Source: JAEUHQ01 sp964538915
GTDB lineage: Bacteria; Planctomycetota; UBA1135; UBA2386
Assembly (NCBI GenBank): GCA_964538915.1
Contig: CAZIFB010000001.1
Span: 319,094 to 383,093 of the forward strand
Direction of reading: 5' to 3'
DNA: 64,000 nucleotides
The notes under the pieces are model-generated. The model worked only from the letters and a program-made list of their open reading frames with translations. It had not been told where the DNA came from and did no database searches. Position numbers and translations under genes: made by a program. Shown one piece after another: positions 16,697 to 24,138 of the stretch (its first letter is position 1; the number at the start of each line of letters is the position of its first letter).

Positions 16697-18553
16697 ATGC
16701 AGGCAGTCAGGATCGGAATCTTCTGCGCACTCGCCTGGTGCGGCGCGATGGCGTCCGCACCGGCGCAGCAGGCGCCCGCAGCGCCCCAGGCCCCCGAGGC
16801 CCAGGGCAAGGAAGACGTTCGTGCGGAGGCCGACGGCGATCGCGCCAGCCGCCTCACGCTGAAGCTCAAGGACCGCGACCTTCGCGACGTCGTCCAGAGC
16901 ATCAAGAAGAAGGCGAACGTCAACATCATCATGGACGCCGGCATCGAGGCCGCCGTCACGATCGATCTGCAGGACGTGCACTGGCGCCAGGCGCTGAACC
17001 TCGTCGCGGAACAGGCCGGCTGCATCGTCAGCGAGGCCTCGGGCGGGGTTCTCAAGGTCGAGAAGCCGCCGCGCGTCTACTTCGCGTTCGAGAACACGGA
17101 CATCCAGAAGGTGATCGACACGATCGCCAAGATCTCCGGCGCGAACATCGTCGTCGCCCCCGAGGTGAAGGGAACGATCACCGTTCGCCTGAAGAACATC
17201 CCGTGGCGCGATGCCCTCGAGGCGTCGGTCAAGACGCTCGGCTTCGTCGTGGTCCAGGAGGATCGTGACATCCTGCGCGTGGTCCCTGCTTCGAACATCG
17301 AGCAGGACCTCATGACCAAGACGATCCAGCTCCGCTTCGTGCGGCCGCAGTCCGTCTACGTGCCGTTCATCAACTCGGAGTACATCGAGAACAAGCGCGC
17401 CAAGACGCAGCTCCAGAAGGGCGAGCTGAACTTCACGCTGCTCGACACGCTGAAGAAGATGGTCACGCCGGAAGTCGGCAGCCTCGAGTACGTCGCGGAG
17501 ACGAACGTGCTCATGATCAAGGACACGAAGCCGGTCGTCGAATCGATCGAACGCGCGGTCGCGATGATCGACATCGAGCCCGCACAGATCCAACTCAACG
17601 TCCAGTTCGTGACGACGAGCAACGAAGACGTGCTTGACATCGGCATCTCGCCGGGCGGCACGGGCTGGCAGGCGAGCCTCGGCCTCGGCCAGATCCCGAC
17701 GCGTCTGCCGTTCGATCTCGGCGCCGGCGGCTGGGACGACAGCCTGATCGCCAACGACACCGGCACCGGTCCGTTCGCGAACGACATCGACAACGGGCCT
17801 GCCAACCTGACGATCCCGAACGTCGTGTTCGGCGCGCTGAACCTCCAGCAGGTGACAGCGACGCTGCGCCTCCTGAAGAAGGACGCACGCAGCGAGATCG
17901 TCCAGGCGCCGCAGATCACGGCGATGGACCACCAGACCGCGACGATCTTCGTCGGCGAAGCCGTTCGTTACGCCCAGGCGCGCGTCGAGCAGGGCCAGGC
18001 CGGCGGTCTGCTGCTCGCGCTCGAGGAAGGCGACGAGTCGCCGGTGAACGTGGGCTTCCAGCTGCTCGCGACGCCGCACCTCGTGCCCGGATCGGACAAG
18101 GTCATCATGGAGGTGATCCCGCAGCGCACCGCGCTCACGGGCACCGGCTCGTCGGCGATCGCGCCTGCCGGCTTCGACATCTTCACGGTGGGCGGCGGCA
18201 CGGACGCCGGCGCCGGTCAGATCGCGCTGCCGCGCGTCTCGTCTAGCACGCTCGCGACGACGGTGCTGCTGCGCAGCGGCCAGACGGCGGTGCTGGGCGG
18301 TCTCAAGACCAAGTCGGAGAGCGAGACGGTGACCAAGCTGCCGCTGCTCGGTGACATCCCGGTGCTGGGCTACCTGTTCAAGGGCAAGGTCAAGCAGGAC
18401 ACGACGACCACGTTGCTCGTGTTCATCACGCCGAACGTGATCCGGACCGCCGAGGACATGGAGCAGACCATGCAGCGCGCCCTCGAGGAGCGCGTCCGTG
18501 ACCACCGGTCGAATCTCGCGCAGCAGCGTGAGGCGATCTTCGGCAAGAGCTGA
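16697..18553 (+). CDS. pilQ: Outer-membrane secretin of the PilQ/GspD family
   Basis: The 618-residue protein has a signal peptide (about residues 1-23), an Ala/Gln/Pro-rich linker, two STN-type N-domains (about residues 50-130 and 131-210) and a secretin domain whose end carries the signature 'TTVLLRSGQTAVLGGL' through 'LPLLGDIPVLGYLFK'. It forms the ring-shaped channel through which the pilus or secreted fibre leaves. The pilM/N/O genes upstream favour PilQ over a type II secretion GspD. GGGAGAAGGA ahead of ATG 16697 supports the start; an upstream ATG at 16610 would precede the signal peptide with 29 hydrophilic residues. Confidence 0.9.
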   Translation: MQAVRIGIFCALAWCGAMASAPAQQAPAAPQAPEAQGKEDVRAEADGDRASRLTLKLKDRDLRDVVQSIKKKANVNIIMDAGIEAAVTIDLQDVHWRQALNLVAEQAGCIVSEASGGVLKVEKPPRVYFAFENTDIQKVIDTIAKISGANIVVAPEVKGTITVRLKNIPWRDALEASVKTLGFVVVQEDRDILRVVPASNIEQDLMTKTIQLRFVRPQSVYVPFINSEYIENKRAKTQLQKGELNFTLLDTLKKMVTPEVGSLEYVAETNVLMIKDTKPVVESIERAVAMIDIEPAQIQLNVQFVTTSNEDVLDIGISPGGTGWQASLGLGQIPTRLPFDLGAGGWDDSLIANDTGTGPFANDIDNGPANLTIPNVVFGALNLQQVTATLRLLKKDARSEIVQAPQITAMDHQTATIFVGEAVRYAQARVEQGQAGGLLLALEEGDESPVNVGFQLLATPHLVPGSDKVIMEVIPQRTALTGTGSSAIAPAGFDIFTVGGGTDAGAGQIALPRVSSSTLATTVLLRSGQTAVLGGLKTKSESETVTKLPLLGDIPVLGYLFKGKVKQDTTTTLLVFITPNVIRTAEDMEQTMQRALEERVRDHRSNLAQQREAIFGKS

Positions 18554-18560
18554 GAAACCC

Positions 18561-18583
18561 GCGCCCGGGGCCGTTCCGGGCGC
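18561..18583 (+). terminator. Stem-loop after the secretin gene
   Basis: GCGCCCGG (18561-18568) pairs perfectly with CCGGGCGC (18576-18583) around a seven-base loop, eight bases after the secretin stop. No T tract follows, so it would be a U-less terminator or an mRNA 3' end stabiliser. Confidence 0.5.
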
Positions 18584-18621
18584 TCCGCCGGCCACGCCCT
18601 CCGCTGTCGGGTGATGCAGCG

Positions 18622-18650
18622 TTGAGCGGCGGTTGGCCGGCCGCTAGCAT
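18622..18650 (+). promoter_or_regulatory. Predicted housekeeping promoter of the RNase E/G gene
   Basis: TTGAGC (18622-18627) and TAGCAT (18645-18650) are separated by 17 bases and match the sigma-70 consensus at four of six positions each. Transcription would start near 18657, just after the stem-loop that ends the pilus cluster. Confidence 0.42.
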
Positions 18651-18990
18651 CCCGCCGCTTCCTCTTGTTCGGGAAGCTCGGCGGGGTGCGCCTGCGAGCT
18701 GCGGGCTCCGCGCCGACGATCGAAGCTCGCTCCGAAATTGCCAATGCCCGTCGTGTGCCACCTCGCCGCCAACGTGTCGCCGGTCTCACCGGCGCTACGC
18801 GACCGAGGCCCCACCTGGAGTGGGACGGCGCCGGCTCGGCTTGGATCCCCCCAGTTCTTCGCCCGGTCGACCCCAGACGGTTCCGGCGCGATCGTTGGAA
18901 CGGCATCGTCCGTTCGCCGTCGCGCGCATCGTCTCGGATCCGGGTGGTTCGCCGCGTCGAGCGGCGATCGTTTCCAGAAGGAAGTTCCCC
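18651..18990 (+). other. Long leader before the RNase E/G gene
   Basis: This stretch has no convincing gene: the frame in phase with RNase E/G is open but its translation is Arg/Pro/Ser-rich and unlike the family. It holds a perfect seven-pair hairpin CGCCGGT/ACCGGCG with a three-base loop (18778-18794) and several imperfect ones. If the promoter at 18622-18650 is right, it is a 5' untranslated leader of about 330 bases. In E. coli the rne mRNA has a leader of similar size that RNase E itself uses for autoregulation. Confidence 0.4.
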
Positions 18991-21096
18991 GTGAAGCGGA
19001 TGCTCATCAACGCCATCGATCCGGAGGAGAGCCGGATCGCAGTGGTGGAGGACGGCGTGCTGCAGGAGCTGCACGTCGAGTTGGCCAACCGAGAGGCGTA
19101 TCTCGGTAACATCTACAAGGGCAAGGTCGTCAACATCGAGCCGAGCATCGGCGCGGCGTTCGTCGCGTTCGGTGGCCGGGTGAACGGCTTCCTGCACGTG
19201 TCCGACGTGCTGCCCGCGTATGGCCGGCCGGACTTCGTCCTCGAGGACGTGATCGAGGGCCGTGCCCGTGTGGACGTCGACGACAGCCCCGAGTCGACCC
19301 AGCAAGCACTCGCCGACGACGAAGAAGACGACGACTCGCCGGGCGACGCGACTACACCAGCCGACGACCCGGGCGAACCGTCGAACGTCTCGATCGCGGA
19401 GGACGGCGACATCGCGACCGAAGACGTCGAGCCGATGGGCGGGGAAGACGAGCCGGGCGACCAGGCAGACGAAAGCGACACCGACGATTCCCACGAGAAC
19501 GACGTTCCCGGGGACACCGAGCAGGAGCCGTCGTCGGGTGACGACAACGGGCCCGGCGAGGGCGACTTCGGTTTCGGCGCCGGAATCGACGAGCGTCCGC
19601 TCAACATGGCGGCGCCCGGCGGCCCCGAAGAGGGCGGCGACGATGTTCCCGGCGGCGACGCACCGCCGGTCGCGCCAGCTGGCGAAAAGCCGCCGGAGGG
19701 CGCCGAGGGTGCTGGCGGCGGCGGGGGGGGGGCTGCGCGCGGGGGGGACGGACGCGAACGCCGGCGGGGTCGGCGCGAGCGGCGCGATCGTCGGGACGCC
19801 GGAAAGGAGCGTCGCCCCAACCGCGCGAGGCCCACGATCGACCAGCTCCTGAAGAAGGGCCAGGAGGTCGTCGTCCAAATCACGAAGGAAGGGATCGGCA
19901 GCAAGGGACCGACCTTGTCGACCTACGTCTCGTTGCCGGGCCGCTGCCTCGTACTGATGCCGAGCCTGCCGAAGTGCGGCGTGTCGCGGAAGATCGAGGA
20001 CGGTCGCGAGCGGAAGCGCCTGAAGAAGATCGTGCGCGGTCTCGACGAGACCGGCAGCGGCGGCATCGGCTTCATCGTGAGGACGGCCGGCATCAACAAG
20101 AGCCAGCAGGACCTCGAGCGCGATCGCGATTACCTGAAGAAGATCTGGGAGATGGTCGCGCAGCGTGTCCGCGTGACGCGCGCGCCGGCACTGCTCTACC
20201 AGGAGTCGGACCTCGTGCTGAAGGCGATGCGCGACCAGTTCACGCCCGACATCGCGGACGTCGTCGTCGACAGCGAGGACGTCTACCTGCGCATCCGCGA
20301 CTTCGCGGACAAGCTGATGCCGCAGATGGCGGAACGCATCAAGCAGCACTCGATGACGACGCCGCTGTTCCACCACTTCGGCATCGAGAAGGAGGTCGAG
20401 GCGCTCTACCAGCCGAAGGTCGACCTGCCGAACGGAGCGTCGATCGTCATCGACCAGGCCGAAGCGCTCGTCGCCATCGATGTCAACTCGGGCAAGTACA
20501 AGGCCGGCGGCGACTCCGACGAAACCGCGTACCGCACCAACCTGGACGCGATCCCGGAGATCGTGCGGCAACTGCGGCTGCGCGACCTCGGCGGTCTCAT
20601 CATCATCGACTTCATCGACATGTCGCACGAGAAGCACCGGCGCGGCGTCGAGAAGCGGTTGATCGATGCGCTGCGCGGGGACCGGGCGCGCATCAAGGTG
20701 GGGCGGATCTCGCCCTTCGGAATGCTCGAGATCACGCGGCAGCGCGTCGGCCCCGGGCTGAAGAGAACCGTGTTCATGCAGTGCCCGCACTGCAAGGGCG
20801 CGGGCTGGTCGCGGACGGTCCAGAGCAAGGCTTTGTCCGTGCTGCGAGAGATCCGGGCGCTGGTCCACTTGAAGGGCTACTCGGTGATCCAGGTGTTCGC
20901 CGCGCCCGCGGTCAGCGACTACCTGGTCAACTACAAGCGCCGCGCCACGCTCGAACTCGAGGACGCCGTCGGCAAGTCGATCCTGTTCCGGCCGGAGCCG
21001 AGCTACCCGATCGACGTCGTGCACTATCGCTTCCTGACCGGCGACGGGCAGGAGGCGCGGGTCGCGATCCCCGCCGGCCTCGGTGTGAAGGCCTGA
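18991..21096 (+). CDS. rng: Ribonuclease E/G with a disordered insertion in the S1 domain
   Basis: The 701-residue protein opens with 'KRMLINAIDPEESRIAVVEDGVLQELHVE', as in RNase E/G, and its S1 domain starts at about residue 36. Near residue 90 the S1 domain is interrupted by about 190 residues that are acidic, then Gly-rich, then Arg-rich; the S1 fold resumes at about residue 279. The catalytic domain follows with the metal-binding aspartates in 'AIDVNSGKY' and 'IDFIDM' and the zinc-link CPHC (Cys598, Cys601). It cleaves single-stranded AU-rich RNA at 5'-monophosphate ends. There is no long C-terminal degradosome scaffold. GTG 18991 has AGAAGGAAG six bases upstream. Confidence 0.9.
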   Translation: MKRMLINAIDPEESRIAVVEDGVLQELHVELANREAYLGNIYKGKVVNIEPSIGAAFVAFGGRVNGFLHVSDVLPAYGRPDFVLEDVIEGRARVDVDDSPESTQQALADDEEDDDSPGDATTPADDPGEPSNVSIAEDGDIATEDVEPMGGEDEPGDQADESDTDDSHENDVPGDTEQEPSSGDDNGPGEGDFGFGAGIDERPLNMAAPGGPEEGGDDVPGGDAPPVAPAGEKPPEGAEGAGGGGGGAARGGDGRERRRGRRERRDRRDAGKERRPNRARPTIDQLLKKGQEVVVQITKEGIGSKGPTLSTYVSLPGRCLVLMPSLPKCGVSRKIEDGRERKRLKKIVRGLDETGSGGIGFIVRTAGINKSQQDLERDRDYLKKIWEMVAQRVRVTRAPALLYQESDLVLKAMRDQFTPDIADVVVDSEDVYLRIRDFADKLMPQMAERIKQHSMTTPLFHHFGIEKEVEALYQPKVDLPNGASIVIDQAEALVAIDVNSGKYKAGGDSDETAYRTNLDAIPEIVRQLRLRDLGGLIIIDFIDMSHEKHRRGVEKRLIDALRGDRARIKVGRISPFGMLEITRQRVGPGLKRTVFMQCPHCKGAGWSRTVQSKALSVLREIRALVHLKGYSVIQVFAAPAVSDYLVNYKRRATLELEDAVGKSILFRPEPSYPIDVVHYRFLTGDGQEARVAIPAGLGVKA
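19723..19747 (+). repeat. G10 and G7 homopolymer tracts inside the RNase E/G gene
   Basis: A run of ten Gs (19723-19732) and one of seven Gs (19741-19747) lie eight bases apart in the segment that encodes the Gly-rich part of the S1 insertion. Runs of this length are classical slippage sites. A change by one base would remove the catalytic domain. Confidence 0.8.
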
Positions 21097-21102
21097 CCGC
21101 CG

Positions 21103-21130
21103 AAGGGGGCGGAGCCGGCTTCGCCCCCTT
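21103..21130 (+). terminator. Stem-loop after the RNase E/G gene
   Basis: AAGGGGGCG (21103-21111) pairs perfectly with CGCCCCCTT (21122-21130) around a ten-base loop, seven bases after the stop codon. Only two Ts end the stem. It overlaps the -35 box proposed for rplU. Confidence 0.5.
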
Positions 21131-21156
21131 GATTCGACCCCCGCGGTCGGTATCGT
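21129..21156 (+). promoter_or_regulatory. Predicted promoter of rplU-rpmA-obg
   Basis: TTGATT (21129-21134) and TATCGT (21151-21156) with a 16-base spacer match the sigma-70 consensus at four of six positions each. The start point would lie near 21163, about 28 bases before the rplU ATG. Confidence 0.42.
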
Positions 21157-21190
21157 CCCCCGCCCTCACTTCCCGACCCAAGCACCGCCC

Positions 21191-21493
21191 ATGCACGCCG
21201 TCGTCGACGATCGCAACCAGCAGTACCGGGTTCAGCCCGGCGACCGCATCCAGATCCACCATCGCGAAGGCGCCGCCGAGGGCGATGTGCTGACGTTCGA
21301 CAAGGTCTGCCTCGTCGGCAATCGCATCGGCACGCCTCACGTGCCCGGTGTGTCGGTCACCGCCAAGGTCCTCCGCCAGATGAAGGGCCCGAAGGTCGTC
21401 ATCTGCAAGTTCCGCAAGCGGAAGAACAGCCGCCGTCGCACGGGCTTCCGCGCCCGCTACACGATGGTCCAGATCGAAGCGATCAACGGCTGA
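21191..21493 (+). CDS. rplU: 50S ribosomal protein L21
   Basis: The 100-residue protein has the bL21 pattern 'MHAVVDDRNQQYRVQPGDRI', 'VCLVG...IGTP.VPG' and the 23S-binding 'CKFRKRKNSRRRTGFRARYT' segment. It is followed by rpmA and obg, the most conserved gene order for these three in bacteria. All three probably share the promoter proposed at 21129-21156. Confidence 0.95.
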   Translation: MHAVVDDRNQQYRVQPGDRIQIHHREGAAEGDVLTFDKVCLVGNRIGTPHVPGVSVTAKVLRQMKGPKVVICKFRKRKNSRRRTGFRARYTMVQIEAING

Positions 21494-21548
21494 TCGGCGA
21501 AGTCGGCACGGAACCCAGCAGCAACTACGACCCCACTCGAGGCACACC

Positions 21549-21800
21549 ATGGCTCACAAGAAAGGGCAGGGCTCGACGCAGAACGGCCGCGACAGCAACC
21601 CGCAGTATCGCGGCGTGAAGGCCTACGGTGGCCAACGCGTCAAAGCCGGAACGATCATCGTCCGGCAGGTCGGCACCAAGTTCCACGCGGGTCGCAACGT
21701 CCGCCGCGGCGGCGATGACACGTTGTTCGCGGTCGCGGCCGGCGTCGTCCGCTTCCAGGGCAACGGCAAGGTCCACGTCGACGCCGAAGCCGTCAGCTGA
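21549..21800 (+). CDS. rpmA: 50S ribosomal protein L27
   Basis: L27 has 83 residues. The N-terminus 'MAHKKGQGSTQNGRDSN' follows directly after the initiator, without the cleavable extension found in Firmicutes; this tail reaches towards the peptidyl transferase centre. The rest ('YGGQ.VKAGTIIVRQ.GTKFHAGRNV..G.DDTLFA') is canonical. It lies between rplU and obg. Confidence 0.95.
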   Translation: MAHKKGQGSTQNGRDSNPQYRGVKAYGGQRVKAGTIIVRQVGTKFHAGRNVRRGGDDTLFAVAAGVVRFQGNGKVHVDAEAVS

Positions 21801-21839
21801 TCGCGGCGGTCGGCGCGGGCGCCGGCGCGTGAGTCGCCC

Positions 21840-22847
21840 ATGTTCGTCGACGAACTCGAGATTTCGGTGCGCGCCGGGAAAGGCGGGGACGGCTGTGTGT
21901 CGTTCCTGCGCGACAAGCGCACCTTGCGCGGCGGTCCCAACGGCGGTGACGGCGGCGACGGCGGCGACGTCGTGCTGCTGCCCACGACCCACTGCAACAC
22001 GCTGTATCACCTGACCGGGCGCGGCGTGTTCGAGGCGGTCCATGGTGGTCAGGGGCTCGCGCAGAACTGCGGCGGCAGGGATGCCGACGACCTCGTGATC
22101 GAAGTGCCGGTCGGAACGGTCGTGCTCGATCCCGAGCGCGGGAACGTGCTGCAGGACCTCGACACGCCGGATCGACCCTGGGTGGTTGCGCGCGGCGGGC
22201 ATGGCGGTCGCGGCAACACTCACTTCAAGTCGGCGACGCATCGCACGCCGCGCGAAGCGGAGCGCGGCAAACCCGGTGAGGCACGTCGTGTGCTCCTCAG
22301 TCTGAAGCTGATCGCCGACGTCGGCCTCGTCGGGTTGCCGAACGCCGGCAAGTCGACGCTTCTCGCGACGGTGACGAAGGCCCGCCCGAAGATCGCCGGC
22401 TACCCCTTCACGACGCTCGAGCCGATGCTTGGCATCGCCGAGGGGCCGGACGAGGCGACGTTCGTCATCGCCGACATTCCGGGCCTGATCGAAGGTGCGA
22501 GCCAAGGGCGCGGCCTCGGCGACAAGTTCCTGAAACACATCGAGCGCACCCGGGTGCTGCTCCACCTGGTGGACTGCGGCGACCTGCCGATGAACGAACC
22601 GGCTGCCGCGTACGCGGTCATCCGGAACGAACTCTCACACCACTCCGCCCGCCTCGCCGCCCGCCCGCACCTCGTCGTCGCGACGAAGGTCGAGGACGAG
22701 GCGGCGAAGGAGCGCGCCCAGGCTCTCGCCACGGCGGTCGGCGTGCCGGTCCTGCCGATCTCGAGCGCCACGGGAACGGGACTTCGTGAACTCCGCCTGG
22801 CGGTCTGGTCGCTCCTGCAGCGCCTCCCCCGCACGAACCCCGTGTGA
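21840..22847 (+). CDS. obg: GTPase Obg/CgtA
   Basis: Obg is a GTPase of 50S assembly and growth control. The 335-residue protein has the glycine-rich Obg domain (about 1-158; 'GGPNGGDGGDGGDV') and the G domain with G1 'GLPNAGKSTL', switch 'GYPFTTLEPMLG', G3 'DIPGLIEGA', and 'TKVED' as G4. The variable C-terminal OCT domain is absent, which is common. It is the third gene of the rplU-rpmA-obg set. Confidence 0.95.
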   Translation: MFVDELEISVRAGKGGDGCVSFLRDKRTLRGGPNGGDGGDGGDVVLLPTTHCNTLYHLTGRGVFEAVHGGQGLAQNCGGRDADDLVIEVPVGTVVLDPERGNVLQDLDTPDRPWVVARGGHGGRGNTHFKSATHRTPREAERGKPGEARRVLLSLKLIADVGLVGLPNAGKSTLLATVTKARPKIAGYPFTTLEPMLGIAEGPDEATFVIADIPGLIEGASQGRGLGDKFLKHIERTRVLLHLVDCGDLPMNEPAAAYAVIRNELSHHSARLAARPHLVVATKVEDEAAKERAQALATAVGVPVLPISSATGTGLRELRLAVWSLLQRLPRTNPV

Positions 22848-22896
22848 CCGCTGGCACGGTTGCTTCGGGAAGCCATCAGGCCGCTTCGGGCCCGTG

Positions 22897-22905
22897 CCGA
22901 TAGGG
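22897..22905 (+). promoter_or_regulatory. CCGATAGGG motif ahead of pilT
   Basis: The same 9-mer as ahead of pilM (13375), here 18 bases before the GTG of pilT and 49 bases after the obg stop. Shared position in front of two pilus transcription units suggests a promoter element or regulator site. Confidence 0.3.
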
Positions 22906-22922
22906 GGGATGGAGGAACTCGT

Positions 22923-24074
22923 GTGACCAGCCAGAACGTGGGCCCAGCCGCGCCGAGCGCACCGACCGCGAGCCGCATGCCGAAGCTCCGGGACTTCCTG
23001 CGCATCATGGTCAAGGAGAACGCCTCCGACCTCGTCCTGAAGACCCACGGTTGCCCGGCCGTGCGCGTCGCGGGCGTGATCCGGTTCCTCGGCGACCAGC
23101 CGTTGCCGCAGGAGCTGATGCGTTCGTACGTCGACGAGATCCTCACCGAGCACGGCAAGCGCGAGTTCGAGGAGTCGGGCGCGACGGATCTTGCGGTCAC
23201 CGTCCCCGGTGTCGGCCGGTTCCGTTGCAACGCGTTCCACCAGTGCGGCGAGGTCGGCTTCGTCTTCCGCGCGATCAAATCGGAGATCCCGTCCTTCAAG
23301 GACCTGAACCTCCCGGTCGAACCGCTGAAGCGCCTCTCGTCCCTGAAGCGCGGTCTCGTGCTCGCGACCGGCGTGGCCGGCTCCGGCAAGTCGACGACTC
23401 TCGCGTCGATGATCGAGTACGTGAACCGGACGATGAACAAGCACATCATCACGATCGAGGACCCGATCGAGTTCCGGTTCGAGGACAAACGATCGATCGT
23501 GAACCAGCGCGAGGTCGGCGGCGACGTCAGCAGCTTCGCGCAGGCGCTGCGCCAGGCGATGCGTCAGTCGCCGGACGTGATCCTGATCGGTGAAATGCGC
23601 GACGCGGAAACCGTGTCCGCAGCGATCTCCGCGGCCGAAACGGGCCACCTCGTGTTCTCCACGCTCCACACGGTCAACGCAGTGCAGACCGTCGAGCGCA
23701 TCATCACGTTCTTCCCGCCGCACCAGCACGAACTCGTTCGTCTGCAACTCGCGTTGAACCTCGCCGGTGTCTGTTCGCTGCGTCTCGTGAAGAACAAGGA
23801 TGGCAACGCGATGGTTCCGGCCGTCGAGATGCTGATCAACACGCCGACGGTGCGTGAACTGCTCGAGACCGGTCAGACGCGCATGCTGCCGAAGGCGCTC
23901 AACGAAGGCAGCTACTACGGGACGATGACCTTCAACCAGTCGCTGATCCGCCTGTTCCAGGCCGGCAACATCAGCCTCGAAGACGCCCTCGCGTCGTCGG
24001 ACAACCCCGACGAGCTGAAGATGCAGATGCGTGGCATCACGCAGGGCGCGGCTCCGTTGCGTCCGTCGAACTGA
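22923..24074 (+). CDS. pilT: Type IV pilus retraction ATPase PilT
   Basis: The 383-residue hexameric ATPase has the N-terminal PAS-like domain ('ASDLVLKTHGCPAVRVAG'), Walker A 'GVAGSGKSTT' with Lys156, the Asp box, Walker B 'PDVILIGEMRD' and the His box 'GHLVFSTLHT'. PilT depolymerises pili and drives twitching motility. The Glu of 'GEMRD' marks PilT-type rather than PilB-type ATPases. GTG 22923 is preceded by GGAGGA at eight bases. The extension ATPase PilB is not in the window. Confidence 0.93.
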   Translation: MTSQNVGPAAPSAPTASRMPKLRDFLRIMVKENASDLVLKTHGCPAVRVAGVIRFLGDQPLPQELMRSYVDEILTEHGKREFEESGATDLAVTVPGVGRFRCNAFHQCGEVGFVFRAIKSEIPSFKDLNLPVEPLKRLSSLKRGLVLATGVAGSGKSTTLASMIEYVNRTMNKHIITIEDPIEFRFEDKRSIVNQREVGGDVSSFAQALRQAMRQSPDVILIGEMRDAETVSAAISAAETGHLVFSTLHTVNAVQTVERIITFFPPHQHELVRLQLALNLAGVCSLRLVKNKDGNAMVPAVEMLINTPTVRELLETGQTRMLPKALNEGSYYGTMTFNQSLIRLFQAGNISLEDALASSDNPDELKMQMRGITQGAAPLRPSN

Positions 24075-24138
24075 CCACGAGTCCGACCTGCGCCGCTGGT
24101 GCGGTCGGCCGCGGCCGCCGCTAGAGTCCGCGCCGGTC

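Noticed and set aside
18370..21024. Open frame of more than 880 codons on the minus strand opposite the RNase E/G gene
   Set aside because: Same mirror effect; composition is implausible and RNase E/G motifs are on the plus strand.
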